NCBI RefSeq assembly: GCF_008831285.2
Contig: NC_045144.1
Span: forward strand, 20,473,716 to 20,537,715
From: Nymphaea colorata
Taxonomy: Eukaryota > Streptophyta > Magnoliopsida > Nymphaeales > Nymphaeaceae
Length of the DNA stretch: 64,000 nt
Reading direction: 5' to 3'
A model generated the notes under the pieces. The model was not told the DNA's origin and made no database searches. It worked only from the letters and a program-made list of their open reading frames with translations. Positions 12,062-23,443 of the stretch are shown piece after piece. Every line of letters starts with the position of its first letter. Positions within the stretch are counted from its first letter, which is position 1. The translations under genes were made by a program, and so were the position numbers.

Positions 12062-12626
12062 GTAGTTGCTCGGGGCTAGCAGCAGATAAGATGCCAATCA
12101 TCAACTCGCTTCAAAAACATGAGTAAACATAAACACAAGTATTAACCTGGTGTTTTATGCTGTTGGGTAAGCGACAAAGTCTTTTTTGTTGAGTGGAGTT
12201 TCTTCGAGTCACAAGTCAAGGAAAAATAGCCATGATATTGTTATTTTTGTACTACTTGCACATGCATAGGCATGCACACACACACACATGATCCAGACAC
12301 CCTAAAACGACATGATTCAAATATATATATATATTTTTTGGCTTGATATGGATCGATAAATGTGCTTAATGTTTCCTACGTATATTAGCAATGGTCGGTC
12401 GGTGCTTTAGTTTGAACAATGTTTTTTGCTTTTTTGACTATCAAGTTTTGTTATTTTTGGCGTTACATGAGCTGTCGATTATCTTATTGTTCTGAAATGA
12501 ACACATCTAGTTATAAAAATTACTAAGTAAATTAATGTAAGAAAAGATGTGATATTCAGCAAAAAAAAAAAAAAAAAACCATCTGGTTAAGGCTTTATAT
12601 CCCAGCTTATTTACAAGGACCCACCT

Positions 12627-13185
12627 CTTCAAAAGCTGGAGGTCATTCACTTGCAATCAACATGAAAGGAATCTTTATATTCAGCAAAAGATATGTAGGA
12701 TAGAGTTTCCACGAAAAGATTTTCCCGCAAAAATGTTGCCGTAATCCAACTCTGCCATCATCAACAATCAAGAAGCATTACCATCTCCAGCCTCTACACA
12801 ATCTGTGTATTTTTTCAGACCCCATTATTTTGGGTATAACCAAGGGCAGAGCCGAGTCTAGGTCTGGGTTTTGGGTGTCAGGCCGGCCCGAGCCCGACTC
12901 CTTATCTTCAAAAGCTGGAGGTCATTCACTTGGCATCAACATGAAAGGAATCTTTATATTCAGCAAAAGATATGTAGGATAGAGTTTCCACGAAAAGATT
13001 TTCCCGCGAAAATGTTGCCGTAATCCAACTGTGCTATCATCGACAATCAAGAAGCATTACCATCTCCAGCCTCTACACAATCTGTGTATTTTTTCAGACC
13101 CCATTATTTTGGGTATAACCAAGGGCAGAGCCGAGTCTAGGTCTGGGTTTTGGGTGTCAGGCCGGCCCGAGCCCGACTCCTTATC
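12627..13185 (+). repeat. Tandem duplication, about 279-base unit
   Basis: Two head-to-tail copies (12627-12905 and 12906-13185) are nearly identical, with only a handful of differences, for example CTTGCAATCAAC versus CTTGGCATCAAC. The unit ends in a family A-like GC-rich segment, GCCGGCCCGAGCCCGACTCC. After the second copy the sequence continues into GGGCCAGGTCAGCCCGATGC, so the second copy keeps more of the parent repeat. Confidence 0.9.
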
Positions 13186-13289
13186 GGGCCAGGTCAGCCC
13201 GATGCTCAGGCTTATCAGGGGGCGGAAAGGGCCATTTTCAAGAAAAAGAAAACCTGCATGCAATATTTTAATTTTAATTTAGCTCATAT

Positions 13290-13470
13290 AAAATTTTTGA
13301 AAAATATAGTTTATGACAAAAAATTTCTAGCTCTGTCCCTTAGTATAAGAGAATTGTGACCAATGTCTTGACAACTATATAGAAATTTTGAAAAATGATA
13401 TTTTGACCCTAGTCAAAATTTAGAAACTTTAATTTGCCCCTGCTCCTGAAAAATTTTTGGCTCCGCCCTG
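13290..13470 (-). mobile_element. Family C hAT-like copy, reverse orientation
   Basis: Reads GAAAAATGATATTTTGACCC, then CAAAATTTAGAAACTTTAAT, and ends in TTTTTGGCTCCGCCCTGG. This is the reverse complement of the family C layout at 58323-58503. A matching left end (CCAAGGGCAGAGCCGAG) may lie at about 13124, inside the tandem duplication. Confidence 0.45.
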
Positions 13471-14290
13471 GCCTCTTCAGCTTTATAGTGAATGTATTAA
13501 AGAAAGTCTATGTATACAAAGTCCATACCAAATCAGCACAAAACCTTTCCCGGCCTTGATTGTAAGTAAGAGGCTGTGTGAATACAAACCACTTTTGTAG
13601 GAATCCCAGTCTGAACTCCCCAGTTGAAATTCTATTTGAGACAGCCTCATTTTTCTGATCCTCATGTTACTGCAACTTCCGAAAAAACTTATCTCAAGAT
13701 TAATGTTTGCATCCATTAATCCATAACTGAATGGAAGCACAACAACTTCCAACATATTACAACACACAAAACGGGTTTATTGTTTTAAATCCACAGTCGT
13801 AGTCATGTTCCGATGTGTTACTCATCTAAACTACTAATGCTGGAAAGCATGACACTCGAGTTGAAGGGTGTACTGTACATCCACTTAGACCCCAAAGCAA
13901 CCTTGGACCCTAGAGGCAGGAAAAAGGGGAAGAGAAAGTTACGGCGTATTGTGCCATTGGTACGGTAACGTCGTAGTTTTTCACTAATATGTACCCACAA
14001 TTGTAGCCGAGGTACGTTCAATGCACGAAAGTTAGACCAAATGTTTTGAGTCAGTGCCCATAATGAATGGATCCAGATCTGTTCCTTATGGATGCACTCA
14101 AATTAGAGGAAATAAATTGACAAAAAATAGCTGCTCATTCTTTTCGCTTTAACGCAGTTGATGAACTTACACAGGTTAGAATACATGATGGTGTGCATGA
14201 TGATGATGGTAGTATTGTGTGAAGATGATCGCAAATGGACTTACTAAAAATCTGGAGCAAGACTGGCAGCACTATATCAGTATAATACCT

Positions 14291-14370
14291 GAATTAAAGG
14301 ATGTACTGCAAGTCTACCTAGACCTAAAATGAATTAAAGGATGTACTGCAAGTCTACCTAGACCTATTTT
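14291..14370 (+). repeat. 40-base perfect tandem duplication
   Basis: GAATTAAAGGATGTACTGCA and the 20 bases after it occur twice head to tail. A diverged relative (GAGTTGAAGGGTGTACTG) lies at about 13858 and another (GAGTTGAATGATATACTATA) at about 35020. Confidence 0.85.
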
Positions 14371-14496
14371 AAAGCAAGTCAGAACCTTGGAGGCTTATAG
14401 GTGTAGCATTGAGTAATTGTGCCAAAGGCTGCTTCCCCCAAGTAAACATTAGCCTATCAAATTGTAACAGCCACTCTACAAACTGCACTGTCACAA

Positions 14497-14745
14497 AAAA
14501 CACATCTTATTGGAAAAAGACGCGTATAATATGACAAAATATAGTCAGTCGTATAATACCCATACAAAACACGTTTTTTTTTTAAAACATCAAAAAATAA
14601 AAAACATGAATTATACCATTTTTCATATTTTTTATGATTTTTACAATTTTTAGGATTTATTAAATGTTTTAATTTTTTAAAAAATTTGCCGAGATTTTCC
14701 TCTTTTATTTTAGAGGTATACAACTTTACCTTATTATACCCCTTT
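14497..14745. repeat. AT-rich dispersed repeat (family F)
   Basis: Contains AGACGCGTATAATATGAC, TAGTCAGTCGTATAATACCC and AAACACGTTTTTTTTT, which recur in reverse orientation at 17990-18380. Confidence 0.45.
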
Positions 14746-15139
14746 TTGTACATCTCTGTTCTCCTGCAGCACCACCTACAGAAAAACAAGGATTCAAAAT
14801 CTGTATCCGAAAGCCTCTTTCTGTCGTTAATGGCGACGGCAGAGGCCGAACGCTCGAGGTCTCAGGTGTAACTGCTTTTAATTTTTACAGTTCGCATCTT
14901 AATGTTCATGTTCTTCCATTCTTTTTTTCTTCATATTCCTCATGTCAGTCCCTTCTTCGTTACCATAATCATCATTTGAGGGTGTATTTTTCGTTTTATA
15001 AACATGAATCTGCAGTTGGGTGCATGCGGGAGCCGCACCCTGCACTTGTATGCTTATATAATTGGATAAGAAGTCCAAAGTACGTAAAATAGAATTATCC
15101 AAATGGGATTTTAAAAGTTCATGATTTTTGTTCTCCTTA

Positions 15140-16890
15140 ATAACTCACCAATATACTGGGCTCATGCCTCCTCATTCCGACGAGGGCATGGCTGGTAATG
15201 TCCTTTGAGATTTTGGTTAGAAAAATATTGTATTTTAGAAATATATATTTCAAAAACGAAAATTTCTTGGTTCAGGAAGCATACTATAAATACTGGTAGC
15301 TACATTGAAGACCAATGACTTAAGTCTCGTAGGGGCGGTCTTATATAACTGGACCGAGATCCACTCAAGTTTAACTAATAATTTAAGCTTTTAGAGAATG
15401 AGTTTCTTCCGCCCTACGGAGCCACACCTATCTACGCCCCTGCCCAACATCAATACCTTTCTCTCTCTTCTCTCTCTCTCTCTCTCTATTGATGGAGGGT
15501 GTAAAAATCACAATTTCGAAGTTCTCATATGAGGCGCGAAAGGAACACCTTGGATCGCATGAACAAGAAAAACTTTCCATGGAATATGTTTCTTAGTTAA
15601 CAAACACATCTACATAAGAATTATAATTTGCATAGACGTGTTTTTTCGATGACAAATAATCTTATCTAATAAACTTGACTATGAACCATTGTGCGCGCGG
15701 ACACACACACACATTTATAGGAAAGTTGGTAAAAACCATACCACTTGACTACTAAACACATTAAACTTAATTATTAAAAAGTATATATATTTTTTGCAAT
15801 CTAACCTTATAGATATAAGTATGATGTTAAGAGTGATTTGGTGAGAGACGTATATTAAGTTACTTGCTTTCTTACTTAAATATTGTTTTTTAATAATAAT
15901 AAAAATGAATGGCTCACATTTTTTAACAATAATAATAATATTGTAAGATCAAAATTTTGATAGTAGAAAGGTCAATTTTTTAACAAAAATAAATTGAACT
16001 AAAGCAGGATTTATGTTAAATTAATGTTTATAAACAGAGTAGAATGTTCACATTTTATTTAAAGTGCAAAGTTATTATCCCTTATCTACAATATTTTCAA
16101 AATGGATGGTTGAAAGAAAAAACAAAGAGAAAAAAAAAAAACAAATAATGCATTCTAATTATTTAGCATTAATTAACAACTTTTTTCTTCTTATCCAACT
16201 TAAAAAAGAACAATAGCCAAGATAATTTCTCATGGGTCTAGCACCCTTTTATATATATATATATATATATATAGCCAGCCGCCGGATGAATAAATAGTTG
16301 AATCCATTCCGGATGTTGCCGAATGAATAAATATTTAAATTCATTACTTGAAAATGTTACATATGGCCGTATGCCGGATGTTATCTGATGGATAAATGTT
16401 TAAATTTGTTGCTTCAAAGCATAACGACCATTATAAAAGATTTTCTCAGCCAGCATTTACAGAAATCCACCATCATCTTTTGAATAATCTTCATTGCATC
16501 CTAACACTCAAATTATATTGTTAAAAAAAAAAAAAAAAAAAACTCAAAGCTCGCTTTTCCATGAACATGATCTACCTGAATCCCCTTAACCATGTGTCCC
16601 CTGTTTGGCTTACACAGCCACCTGCACTTAGAAACCCCAAAATTGACCGCTTACCAGGCGAAGGAGACAAAGGACAACTTGTATCTCGTTAATGGTAGGA
16701 CCTCATGAGCATGCTTACAGTACTTCTTTCAACTTTTGATCTGATTTCAAAATCTTTGACATCATAACACTGACAATAACTCCGCCATTTATATAGCTAA
16801 CGAAATTTGGATCCAAATTAGTTTCAAACTCATTCCACCACTCCCCAAGAAAGACCACTGTTCTCTTGTGCCTGTTCGCTTAGGTTCATC
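15140..16890. other. Intergenic AT-rich DNA with a partial transposon end
   Basis: At 15719-15830, GAAAGTTGGTAAAAACCAT, then CAATCTAACCTTATAGATAT, matches the left half of the element at 47214-47589; a right end was not found. There is an (AT)n tract at 16250-16273. No coding signal. Confidence 0.5.
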
Positions 16891-16904
16891 GAGCATGCTT
16901 TAAG

Positions 16905-17036
16905 ATCTTTTACGATCCAGAGGAAGAGCACATTGAGATGTGACAGTAATCACTCTGGGATTCAAACACGAGTTCCTATAGAAGGTGGACCACCTTGCCC
17001 GCCAGTACGCTACTACCCCTTGAAGTAATTAGACTC
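16905..17036 (-). mobile_element. tRNA-like SINE head, minus strand
   Basis: Read on the minus strand, TAGCGTACTGGCGGGCAAGG (box A-like) is followed about 45 bases later by GTGTTTGAATCCC (box B-like). The spacing and motifs fit a tRNA-derived SINE promoter; the cloverleaf is not conserved. Confidence 0.4.
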
Positions 17037-17039
17037 TTA

Positions 17040-17985
17040 CTTTGTTTGTAATTTCATATATACCATAGTCACAAATAATATATCGAAGTATTAAACAGTG
17101 AGGTTTTCCTCGGGTATAATAAGACTACATTGAAAAAAAAATGTAAAATATGATAAATTTTTAAAAATTTAAAAAAACAAAAAATAAGGGTAGAATAAAA
17201 TAAGTAAGAAATCAGAAGATAAGTATATTTGTAACAAATAAAAAAAATTGTTTGGCATTAAAAAAACTGAAAAAAAAGTAAAATAAAATGAAAAAACGAA
17301 AAAATATACGTTCTTTTCGTTTTTGACATTTTTTTTTTCAAAAAAATACGTTTTTTTAGTTTTAAACAACAATTTAATTTATCGCATTTTTTTTGCATAT
17401 TTTTCAAAAAAAAAAAACGCATTTTTTGTGTGACTATGATAAATACCTTACAAGTGTTCGGACCAAGACTTGTTTTTGGAAAAATGAGGTTCTAGATTTG
17501 TGATCTGATCCAAGTCTGGTCAAACTTGAGATATTGCTGGATCAACTGTTGCCATTGACAGTAAAAGAAGGAAAGGTGAAGAAAGAATATACTTAGGGAC
17601 AGTGAACTGACAAAAAGGGGACCCTGTTTTAGCATGCAAACTGTGAAAGACAATGCTCCTTTGAGCATGCACCTGTCACACCTCACCATGATTAAAGCAC
17701 CTCTTACTCAATACAGAGTTTCCAATTCATGCCTATGGCCTTTGACCCAGCAGCCTGCCATGGTGTGGGCAAGACTTGGGGGTCAAGTCAAGTCAAGTCA
17801 AAGAAGCTTAACTTGAAAGGTACATTCCATTCCTCTGAACCATGTTTACTGTTGAATTCACTGTAACTTTTATAAAAAACCTCACCCCTGCTTGCCTTCT
17901 CAAGTCGACCCTCTTCAGACCAGCAGTAAAACCCCTTTCATAAACGACCTCAAGTCTGCGTCATACACGTCTTTTGCCCCCTTCC
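17040..17985. other. Intergenic AT-rich DNA, nothing recognised
   Basis: A-rich and T-rich tracts, plus a short (AAGTC)n run at about 17784-17800. The short open frames here have no recognisable domain. Confidence 0.5.
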
Positions 17986-17989
17986 GACT

Positions 17990-18380
17990 GCTTGTCTCTG
18001 GGGTCTAAACTCCAAAGTATTGTCATAAAAAACTTGTACGAATATTATACAGCAAGAAATTTCTCTGACAAAGTTGTATATCTCAGCAAAATTCTGGCAA
18101 ATCTTTAAAAAATTTAAAGCATTTAATAAATCTTGAAAATTATAAAAAATAAATTTCGGCAAATCTTTTAAAAAATTAAAACATTTAATAAATCTTGAAA
18201 ATGATAAAAAGTAAAAATCATAAAAACATGAAAAAACATATGATACACGTTTTTTTATGTTTTTTTATTTTTTAACTATTTAAAAAAAAAGACACGTTTT
18301 TTTTTTTGAGTTTTGTATTGCTGACTGTGTTTTGGCGTATCATACTTATTTTTTTTCAGTAAAACGCGTTTTCTGTGGCA
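17990..18380. repeat. AT-rich family F repeat with internal 65-base duplication
   Basis: Resembles 14497-14745 in reverse orientation, sharing GGCAAATCTTTTAAAAAATT and GCGTATCATAC motifs. Within it, the segment beginning TCTGGCAAATC or TTCGGCAAATC is repeated in tandem at about 18087-18151 and 18152-18216. Confidence 0.5.
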
Positions 18381-18599
18381 ATGGTTCAAAGTTGCTTTGG
18401 GACTTGGGAGACTGTGGTTTACAATCCCAATGAGTAGTGCCCACATGAATCAAACTGATGACCTGCCTCTCACCAACCTGCCCGTAGCTCGACCAGCGAG
18501 GAGTCCAATAATGACTTTTTCTAAAAAAATTTAAGTGCAAAATGCATGACAAAAAAGTATTGTTTTAGAAGTCTTTAATGCATTTAGGGTAGAACCACG

Positions 18600-18770
18600 G
18601 GTGAAGCCAAGGTAGGGCCTCCATGACCCTTTGCCCCTACTAATTTTTTTTTTTAAATTTACATGTAAATTTTAAAAAATTTCACTTTTCTACTAAAAAG
18701 TTTCGAAAAATGATATTTCGGCCCTAGTAAAAATTTAGAAACTTTAATTTGGCCTCCCTCATACAGCATA
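18600..18770 (-). mobile_element. Family C hAT-like copy, reverse orientation
   Basis: AAATTTACATGTAAATTT, then AAAATTTCACTTTTC, then ATGATATTTCGGCCCTAG and AGAAACTTTAATTTGG. This is the reverse of the copy at 58323-58503. Confidence 0.5.
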
Positions 18771-19383
18771 CGCTACAAGTACGAATGGTGGGGCATATGT
18801 GATTCAACCTGGAGACAACTTCTCGTGCATGAATATCCGGCCACGTTTACGCCTAGTGGACGTCACGCATTATGGCGGCAAGCCATGTGACACACTATGA
18901 TATGGCCCTTCTTTGCTGATAATCTTTACAACATTTCACAGTCAATTTTTAGTTGATGGAAGTATAATATGTAAAGTTTATGCTAAATTTCCATATCTTA
19001 AACTTCGGTAGCTTCGATTTCACCTTGCTTTAATTATTGAGTTGCAAATTGAAGAAGTTGAAATCTTATACTAGTAGGTCGCATCTACCAGTAAGAAAAC
19101 ATGCGCAAGATTTGAGAATAGCAAAAACATGGTCATTTTTTAATAATTTACATTGAGGTGGTTGTGATTACATATAACCTAACAAATAGGTTAAATGAGA
19201 ATGTTCAAGCTTGAACAAGTCTGTTCCGTGTCAAACTTTCCCTTTAATCCAATAGGCATGGGGCTGAACAAAGAGTACATATTTTTGGCATGTTCCGTGT
19301 TTGCTCAGACGTTTTGAACTGGCAAAAAAAATATTAAGCTCAGGTCTTTTATCAGGGGTCGGTCGAGGCAGGTGCGGGCTACA

Positions 19384-19401
19384 TGTGGGCAATTGCCCAC
19401 A
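19384..19401. repeat. Perfect 18-base palindrome
   Basis: TGTGGGCAATTGCCCACA is exactly self-complementary. It is the best copy of a motif found at about ten places in the window, usually inside hAT-like elements. Confidence 0.9.
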
Positions 19402-19559
19402 CGGATAATATGGAGCAATATTAGCAATGCTGGTTTCCATGAGGGTTATGGGCCGGGTTTCTTGAAATCGGACTTTCTGTAAATGGTTGGCTAAATAATT
19501 TTGGAAAGGCAAGCAATGCTGACTTGCGGATCTGGTTAGTGACTTTTTCAATGGATCCA

Positions 19560-19945
19560 ATTCGAGTAAGATATATAGTTTATCATATTTGCTTTTTCGG
19601 ATATCTATAAATCCAGATTCATATTCAAATTCAGATAAAAAAAAAGTAATACCATATCCGAATCCAAAATCTAAATTCATAATCCAAATCCATTTTTAAG
19701 ATTAGCATTTGAATGATTATTAAACCTGCTACAGAAATCGAGCATATGATATGTATTTAAAACTATATCCGATCTGGATCCGACCAATATTTACTTAAAT
19801 CTCAATCCAAATCCAATGGGATGCCATTTTATATCTGAATTCAATCCAAATTGGGTGTAAAATTTTTTTTCCTTACCATATTTTGTTTATACAGTTCTGA
19901 TATATATCATATCTAAATCGGATTTATTGACAACCCTAGTAAGAG
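19560..19945. mobile_element. Family B AT-rich repeat copy
   Basis: Rich in alternating forms of GGATATCT / AATCCAAATCC, and ending in GGATTTATTGACAACCCTAG, like the right end of the copy at 27187-27650. Confidence 0.45.
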
Positions 19946-20035
19946 AGCTAAAACCCGGGGCCAAAGAGTCCTAACATTGTAAAAATTTTAAACTTTCAAG
20001 GCCCTATCTATGAAAAAATAAAAAACAACCAGGCA

Positions 20036-20038
<3 letters not shown>

Positions 20039-20088
<50 letters not shown>
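20039..20088. repeat. (AT)n microsatellite
   Basis: About 25 uninterrupted AT units, followed closely by TGTGGGCAATTGGCTGGC, a half of the palindromic motif. Confidence 0.95.
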
Positions 20089-20094
<6 letters not shown>

Positions 20095-20282
20095 GGCCAG
20101 TGTGGGCAATTGGCTGGCTGTACCAACCCATACCTGCATCTGCCATTGCACCACAGTGTCACATGCTATTTGTTCTTCAAGTGTATAATATTGAACGAAT
20201 GGGTGAGAAAAATTACAAGCTCCAAATGGTTTAGCATAACTGGTCAGGCTAATGACTGATAGAAGGTTCCCTGGCCGTAGGC

Positions 20283-20655
20283 ATCAACCCCATGCACAAG
20301 CTAACAGAGCTCGGACTGCACACGAACCAAGTCGAACGGAGCTTGGTCAGCCTGAGCTCGACTCGACTACACGAAAACGAGCTCGAACTCAACTCATTTA
20401 ACCCATTTAACTCGTCCTCATGTAAGCGTTTAACTCGTGTAACTTGTGAAACCGGTTTTGGCAATAATATACAGAGTATCGGTTTGTGACTCGAATAAAA
20501 TATAAACGAGTTGAGTTTTTGAAACTCGAACTCAACTCGTTTATCGTCTCGAGTACCTTTGCAAGTTTGAACACGACTCGTTTATAAACAAGTCGAGAAC
20601 GAGCCGAGTTTGTTCAAGCGAATTCGAGTTGGCTCGGCTCGTTGTGCAGCCTAAA
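20283..20655. repeat. GAGCTCG-rich dispersed repeat (family D)
   Basis: Dense in GAGCTCGAACTCAACTCG, AACTCGTTTA and GAGCCGAGTTTG, ending CTCGTTGTGCAGCCTAA. Similar blocks lie at 33940-34065, 45905-46262 and 56635-57155. This class of GAGCTCGA-rich repeat is common in plant genomes; its transposon class is not evident here. Confidence 0.55.
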
Positions 20656-20866
20656 CACAACATGGGCTTCTAGTTTCTTACCAAGTGATAGAAACGTCAC
20701 AAAGTAAAAAGTTACCCACTGGCTATATAGTATGAACTCAAAAGGCAAGTTTGTGTATTTTTTTTAGTGAATTTTGCCTTTAACCACTTGCAGAAAAAGA
20801 AAGTGCCCAATAGATGCCTGACTTCTTGAGAAATTCATCAAATAGGAACTGGAGATCTATTTAGGC

Positions 20867-21040
20867 TTGGGCATGGGGCCGACCCGATTAAAATAAAAAC
20901 ATATATTTTAAAATATAAAATAATACATAAATATAATTAATCGTGATAAAATATATATATCATAATATAATTATAAAAATAAAATAATATTAAAAAAACA
21001 TATCCAGCTGCCTGTCTAGCCAAGGCGGGCCCCAGGAGGG
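20867..21040. mobile_element. Family A repeat, partial
   Basis: The left end TAGGCTTGGGCATGGGGCC is followed by about 110 bases of A/T and a GC-rich right part, GCCAAGGCGGGCCCC. It is a shorter, more degraded version of 11726-12061. Confidence 0.45.
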
Positions 21041-21082
21041 TTAGTTTGGGTGTTGTTAGGGTTTATAAGGAGTGCAAAGGGC

Positions 21083-21430
21083 AATTAGTAGAGATGTAAA
21101 TGATTCGGATATAGTTTTGAAAAAATTTGACATCTTTTGTTCTTACCATTTCGCTCTAATCCAACTCAAATTAAATCTGACCCGAACTATTTATATGAGA
21201 AGGTAGGATGTCAATGGATAGTATTTGAATCGGCTATACCGTCAATTATATCTGCTTTTTTGGAAATTCACATATTTGGATTTGAATTTAACTATATCAG
21301 ATTTGAATCCAAATATGAAATTCGATTTCATATGTGAATCCGAATTTTAAAATAGATCTAGCATTTTCAAAATGTAAGAACATTGGATATATGATATTAT
21401 AACAAAAAAGAAATATAGGACATGAATCGA
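21083..21430. mobile_element. Family B AT-rich repeat copy
   Basis: Starts TAGTAGAGATGTAAATGATT, matching the GAGATGTCAAT end of the 27187 copy, then carries GGATTTGAATTTAAC and ATTCGATTTCATATG motifs. A right end was not found. Confidence 0.45.
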
Positions 21431-21779
21431 ATCGATCGGGTCGGGGCAATAATTTCAGAAAACTGTTTGGCCCTTTCGTTGCTTGCTACCTGCCAGCGGT
21501 GTAAGGGCCCATGCAAACCCCAACTTTAAAACAAGCAACCAACCGTAGAATCCAATTCCCTTTTTAAGATTGTTCCTCTTAAGAGCCATGCTAGATTTGA
21601 GTAGGTAAACCGTTAGCGGTTTTGGAAGCCTGAATCGGAATCTCATAAAATATTTCAGCAATGACCGGAAAATTCTTCAAGGAGATGGATCATGGCAGCC
21701 CGTCTTGTATGCATATAAGATATTAATATTAGATTAGATCATCCTGACAAAAAGATGCATCACATGCAATTATCTTTAC

Positions 21780-21880
21780 ATCTCCAAAATACCGGCCGAT
21801 ACGGTTCGTCTCGATCACTAACCGATACGAGTTTCTTAACATTTTTGACTCACCGATTCGGTTCAGAAACGGGATTTGAT
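21780..21880. repeat. GGCCGATACG repeat (family E)
   Basis: ACCGGCCGATACGGTTCG, then CACCGATTCGGTTC. A relative at 28537-28640 carries GGCCGATACGTATCG and CCCGAATCGGTCC. Confidence 0.4.
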
Positions 21881-21949
21881 GAGCGGGATGCAGAGCAGAA
21901 GAACAAATTTAACAGGAAGCGGGATGAGATCGAAGGGGAAGCGCGCTTC

Positions 21950-22900
21950 CCGGTAGCTATGATGGGAGAAGGGGAGGGGGGGCAAAACCCTAGGGAAGGG
22001 GGGGCGGGGGCCTCCTCCACTGTCTTCCTTTACAGCTTGGTGCTTCAGTTTTCTTTAATGCTTTCCGCGGGCAACACGCCTTGAAAGGTTGCACCTTTTC
22101 CCACAAAGAAAAAGCAGAAAGATGGAAGCGGGAGAGGAGGTTGCAGGGAAACCCCAAAAAAAGAGGAGAGGAGAGGAAGAAAAAGAAAAAATTACAGGAG
22201 ATCTTGCAGAGAAGATGGGTTTTTGCTTCTCTTCTGCCTCCATGTGAGGTGGGTCCTCTGAGAGATTTCTTATTATTTTACCTCTGTGGGTCCCCGACTT
22301 CCATGTGCGACTGGTCCATCTCCCACTCTCTCTCCCAACCTCCTAGAGATGTCTGCTTTCCATTCTTTTCCCACCACCACCACCACCATTGTTTCTTCCC
22401 ACCTTTTTTTACCTTCCTTCCCGCCAACTGCGCCGCGCCTTCCTCCAGGAAGCTGCGACTCCGTTGCCGCTATTTGGACGCGGGGAACTCGGGGGAGAGA
22501 AAGAAGCTTGACTGGGAATGTGCTGGGTAGGTTGGTCATGGAGTCATGGCTGGTTCCTTCTCTGCCTTTTTCTTTTGTGATGTTTGTTGGGGAGTTGAAA
22601 AGTGAGTTCATGAAGGCCATGACATCGAGGGGGAGATGGCAGGAGACAAAACGGCGGTCCATTCAATAGAATCCCCAGGCAACTGCTTTCTCCAGAAATT
22701 TCATCACAGGAAACAATTAACACAGAGAGAGAGAGAGAGAGAGAGAAGACACCAAGAACATCCAAAAGGGAACAAAAGCACGATCTTAATCCAAACGGGA
22801 GACATAAAAAAGCAATCAGATTTCTTACATTAATGAACGCCAACTGACCTTCGATACAGAAACAACACAAGCCAAACAAAAAAACTCATGGCTTTCTCAG
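21950..22900. other. GC-richer, purine/pyrimidine-skewed segment, function unknown
   Basis: This stretch is richer in GC than its neighbours and has long purine runs (GGGAGAGGAGG..., (GA)n at 22725-22745) and pyrimidine runs. Overlapping frames of up to about 130 codons are open on both strands, but none shows a domain or a convincing gene structure. It could be a leader, promoter or non-coding transcript; it lies downstream of the armadillo gene. Confidence 0.3.
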
Positions 22901-23153
22901 GATGCGGAGATCGAATAGAGAAATATACAATTAGAACAAGTTAAGACAGAAGAAAGAGGAAAAAGATCACAAACACATGATGACCACACTCTTCTCCCTC
23001 TTCCTCTGCAACTCAAACATCTACAGTCCAAAAAAAGAAGAGAAAAAAAGTGGGATACAATCCTAAAAAATCTGCATCGCCAATTTCTTTTTTTAAATGA
23101 CCATAATAAAGTAACAACAACAATATTTGTATTATATTAGCGAAAGAGCCATT

Positions 23154-23159
23154 TTTATT
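23154..23159 (-). terminator. Possible poly(A) signal of the armadillo gene
   Basis: AATAAA on the minus strand, about 285 bases after the stop codon. Confidence 0.3.
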
Positions 23160-23443
23160 CTCTATTCAATTACCTCTGCCTTCTCTTTTCTGTAACAAGG
23201 TATATGTGTTTTTTTTTTTTTTTGGATTTTTTTGGGGGTTGTCCTGTTATGGTGGAGCTCTGATTATCCCTCCTCCTTCATCCATGACAGTTAGAACCTT
23301 CCAATTGCCTCCTGAATCAGAGTCAAATAACAAACCCAAGTTTCAGAATCAGCTCTCAAATCTCATAAGAGAAAACTTTTTATAGACCATTTGGTAAACA
23401 ATCAAACTATGGAAGATAAGTGGATGGTACCTCTGCAAGTTAG

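Noticed and set aside
22273-22669. Overlapping frames of about 130 codons on both strands
   Set aside because: They are open on both strands at once in a purine/pyrimidine-skewed segment, with no domain and no clear gene structure.
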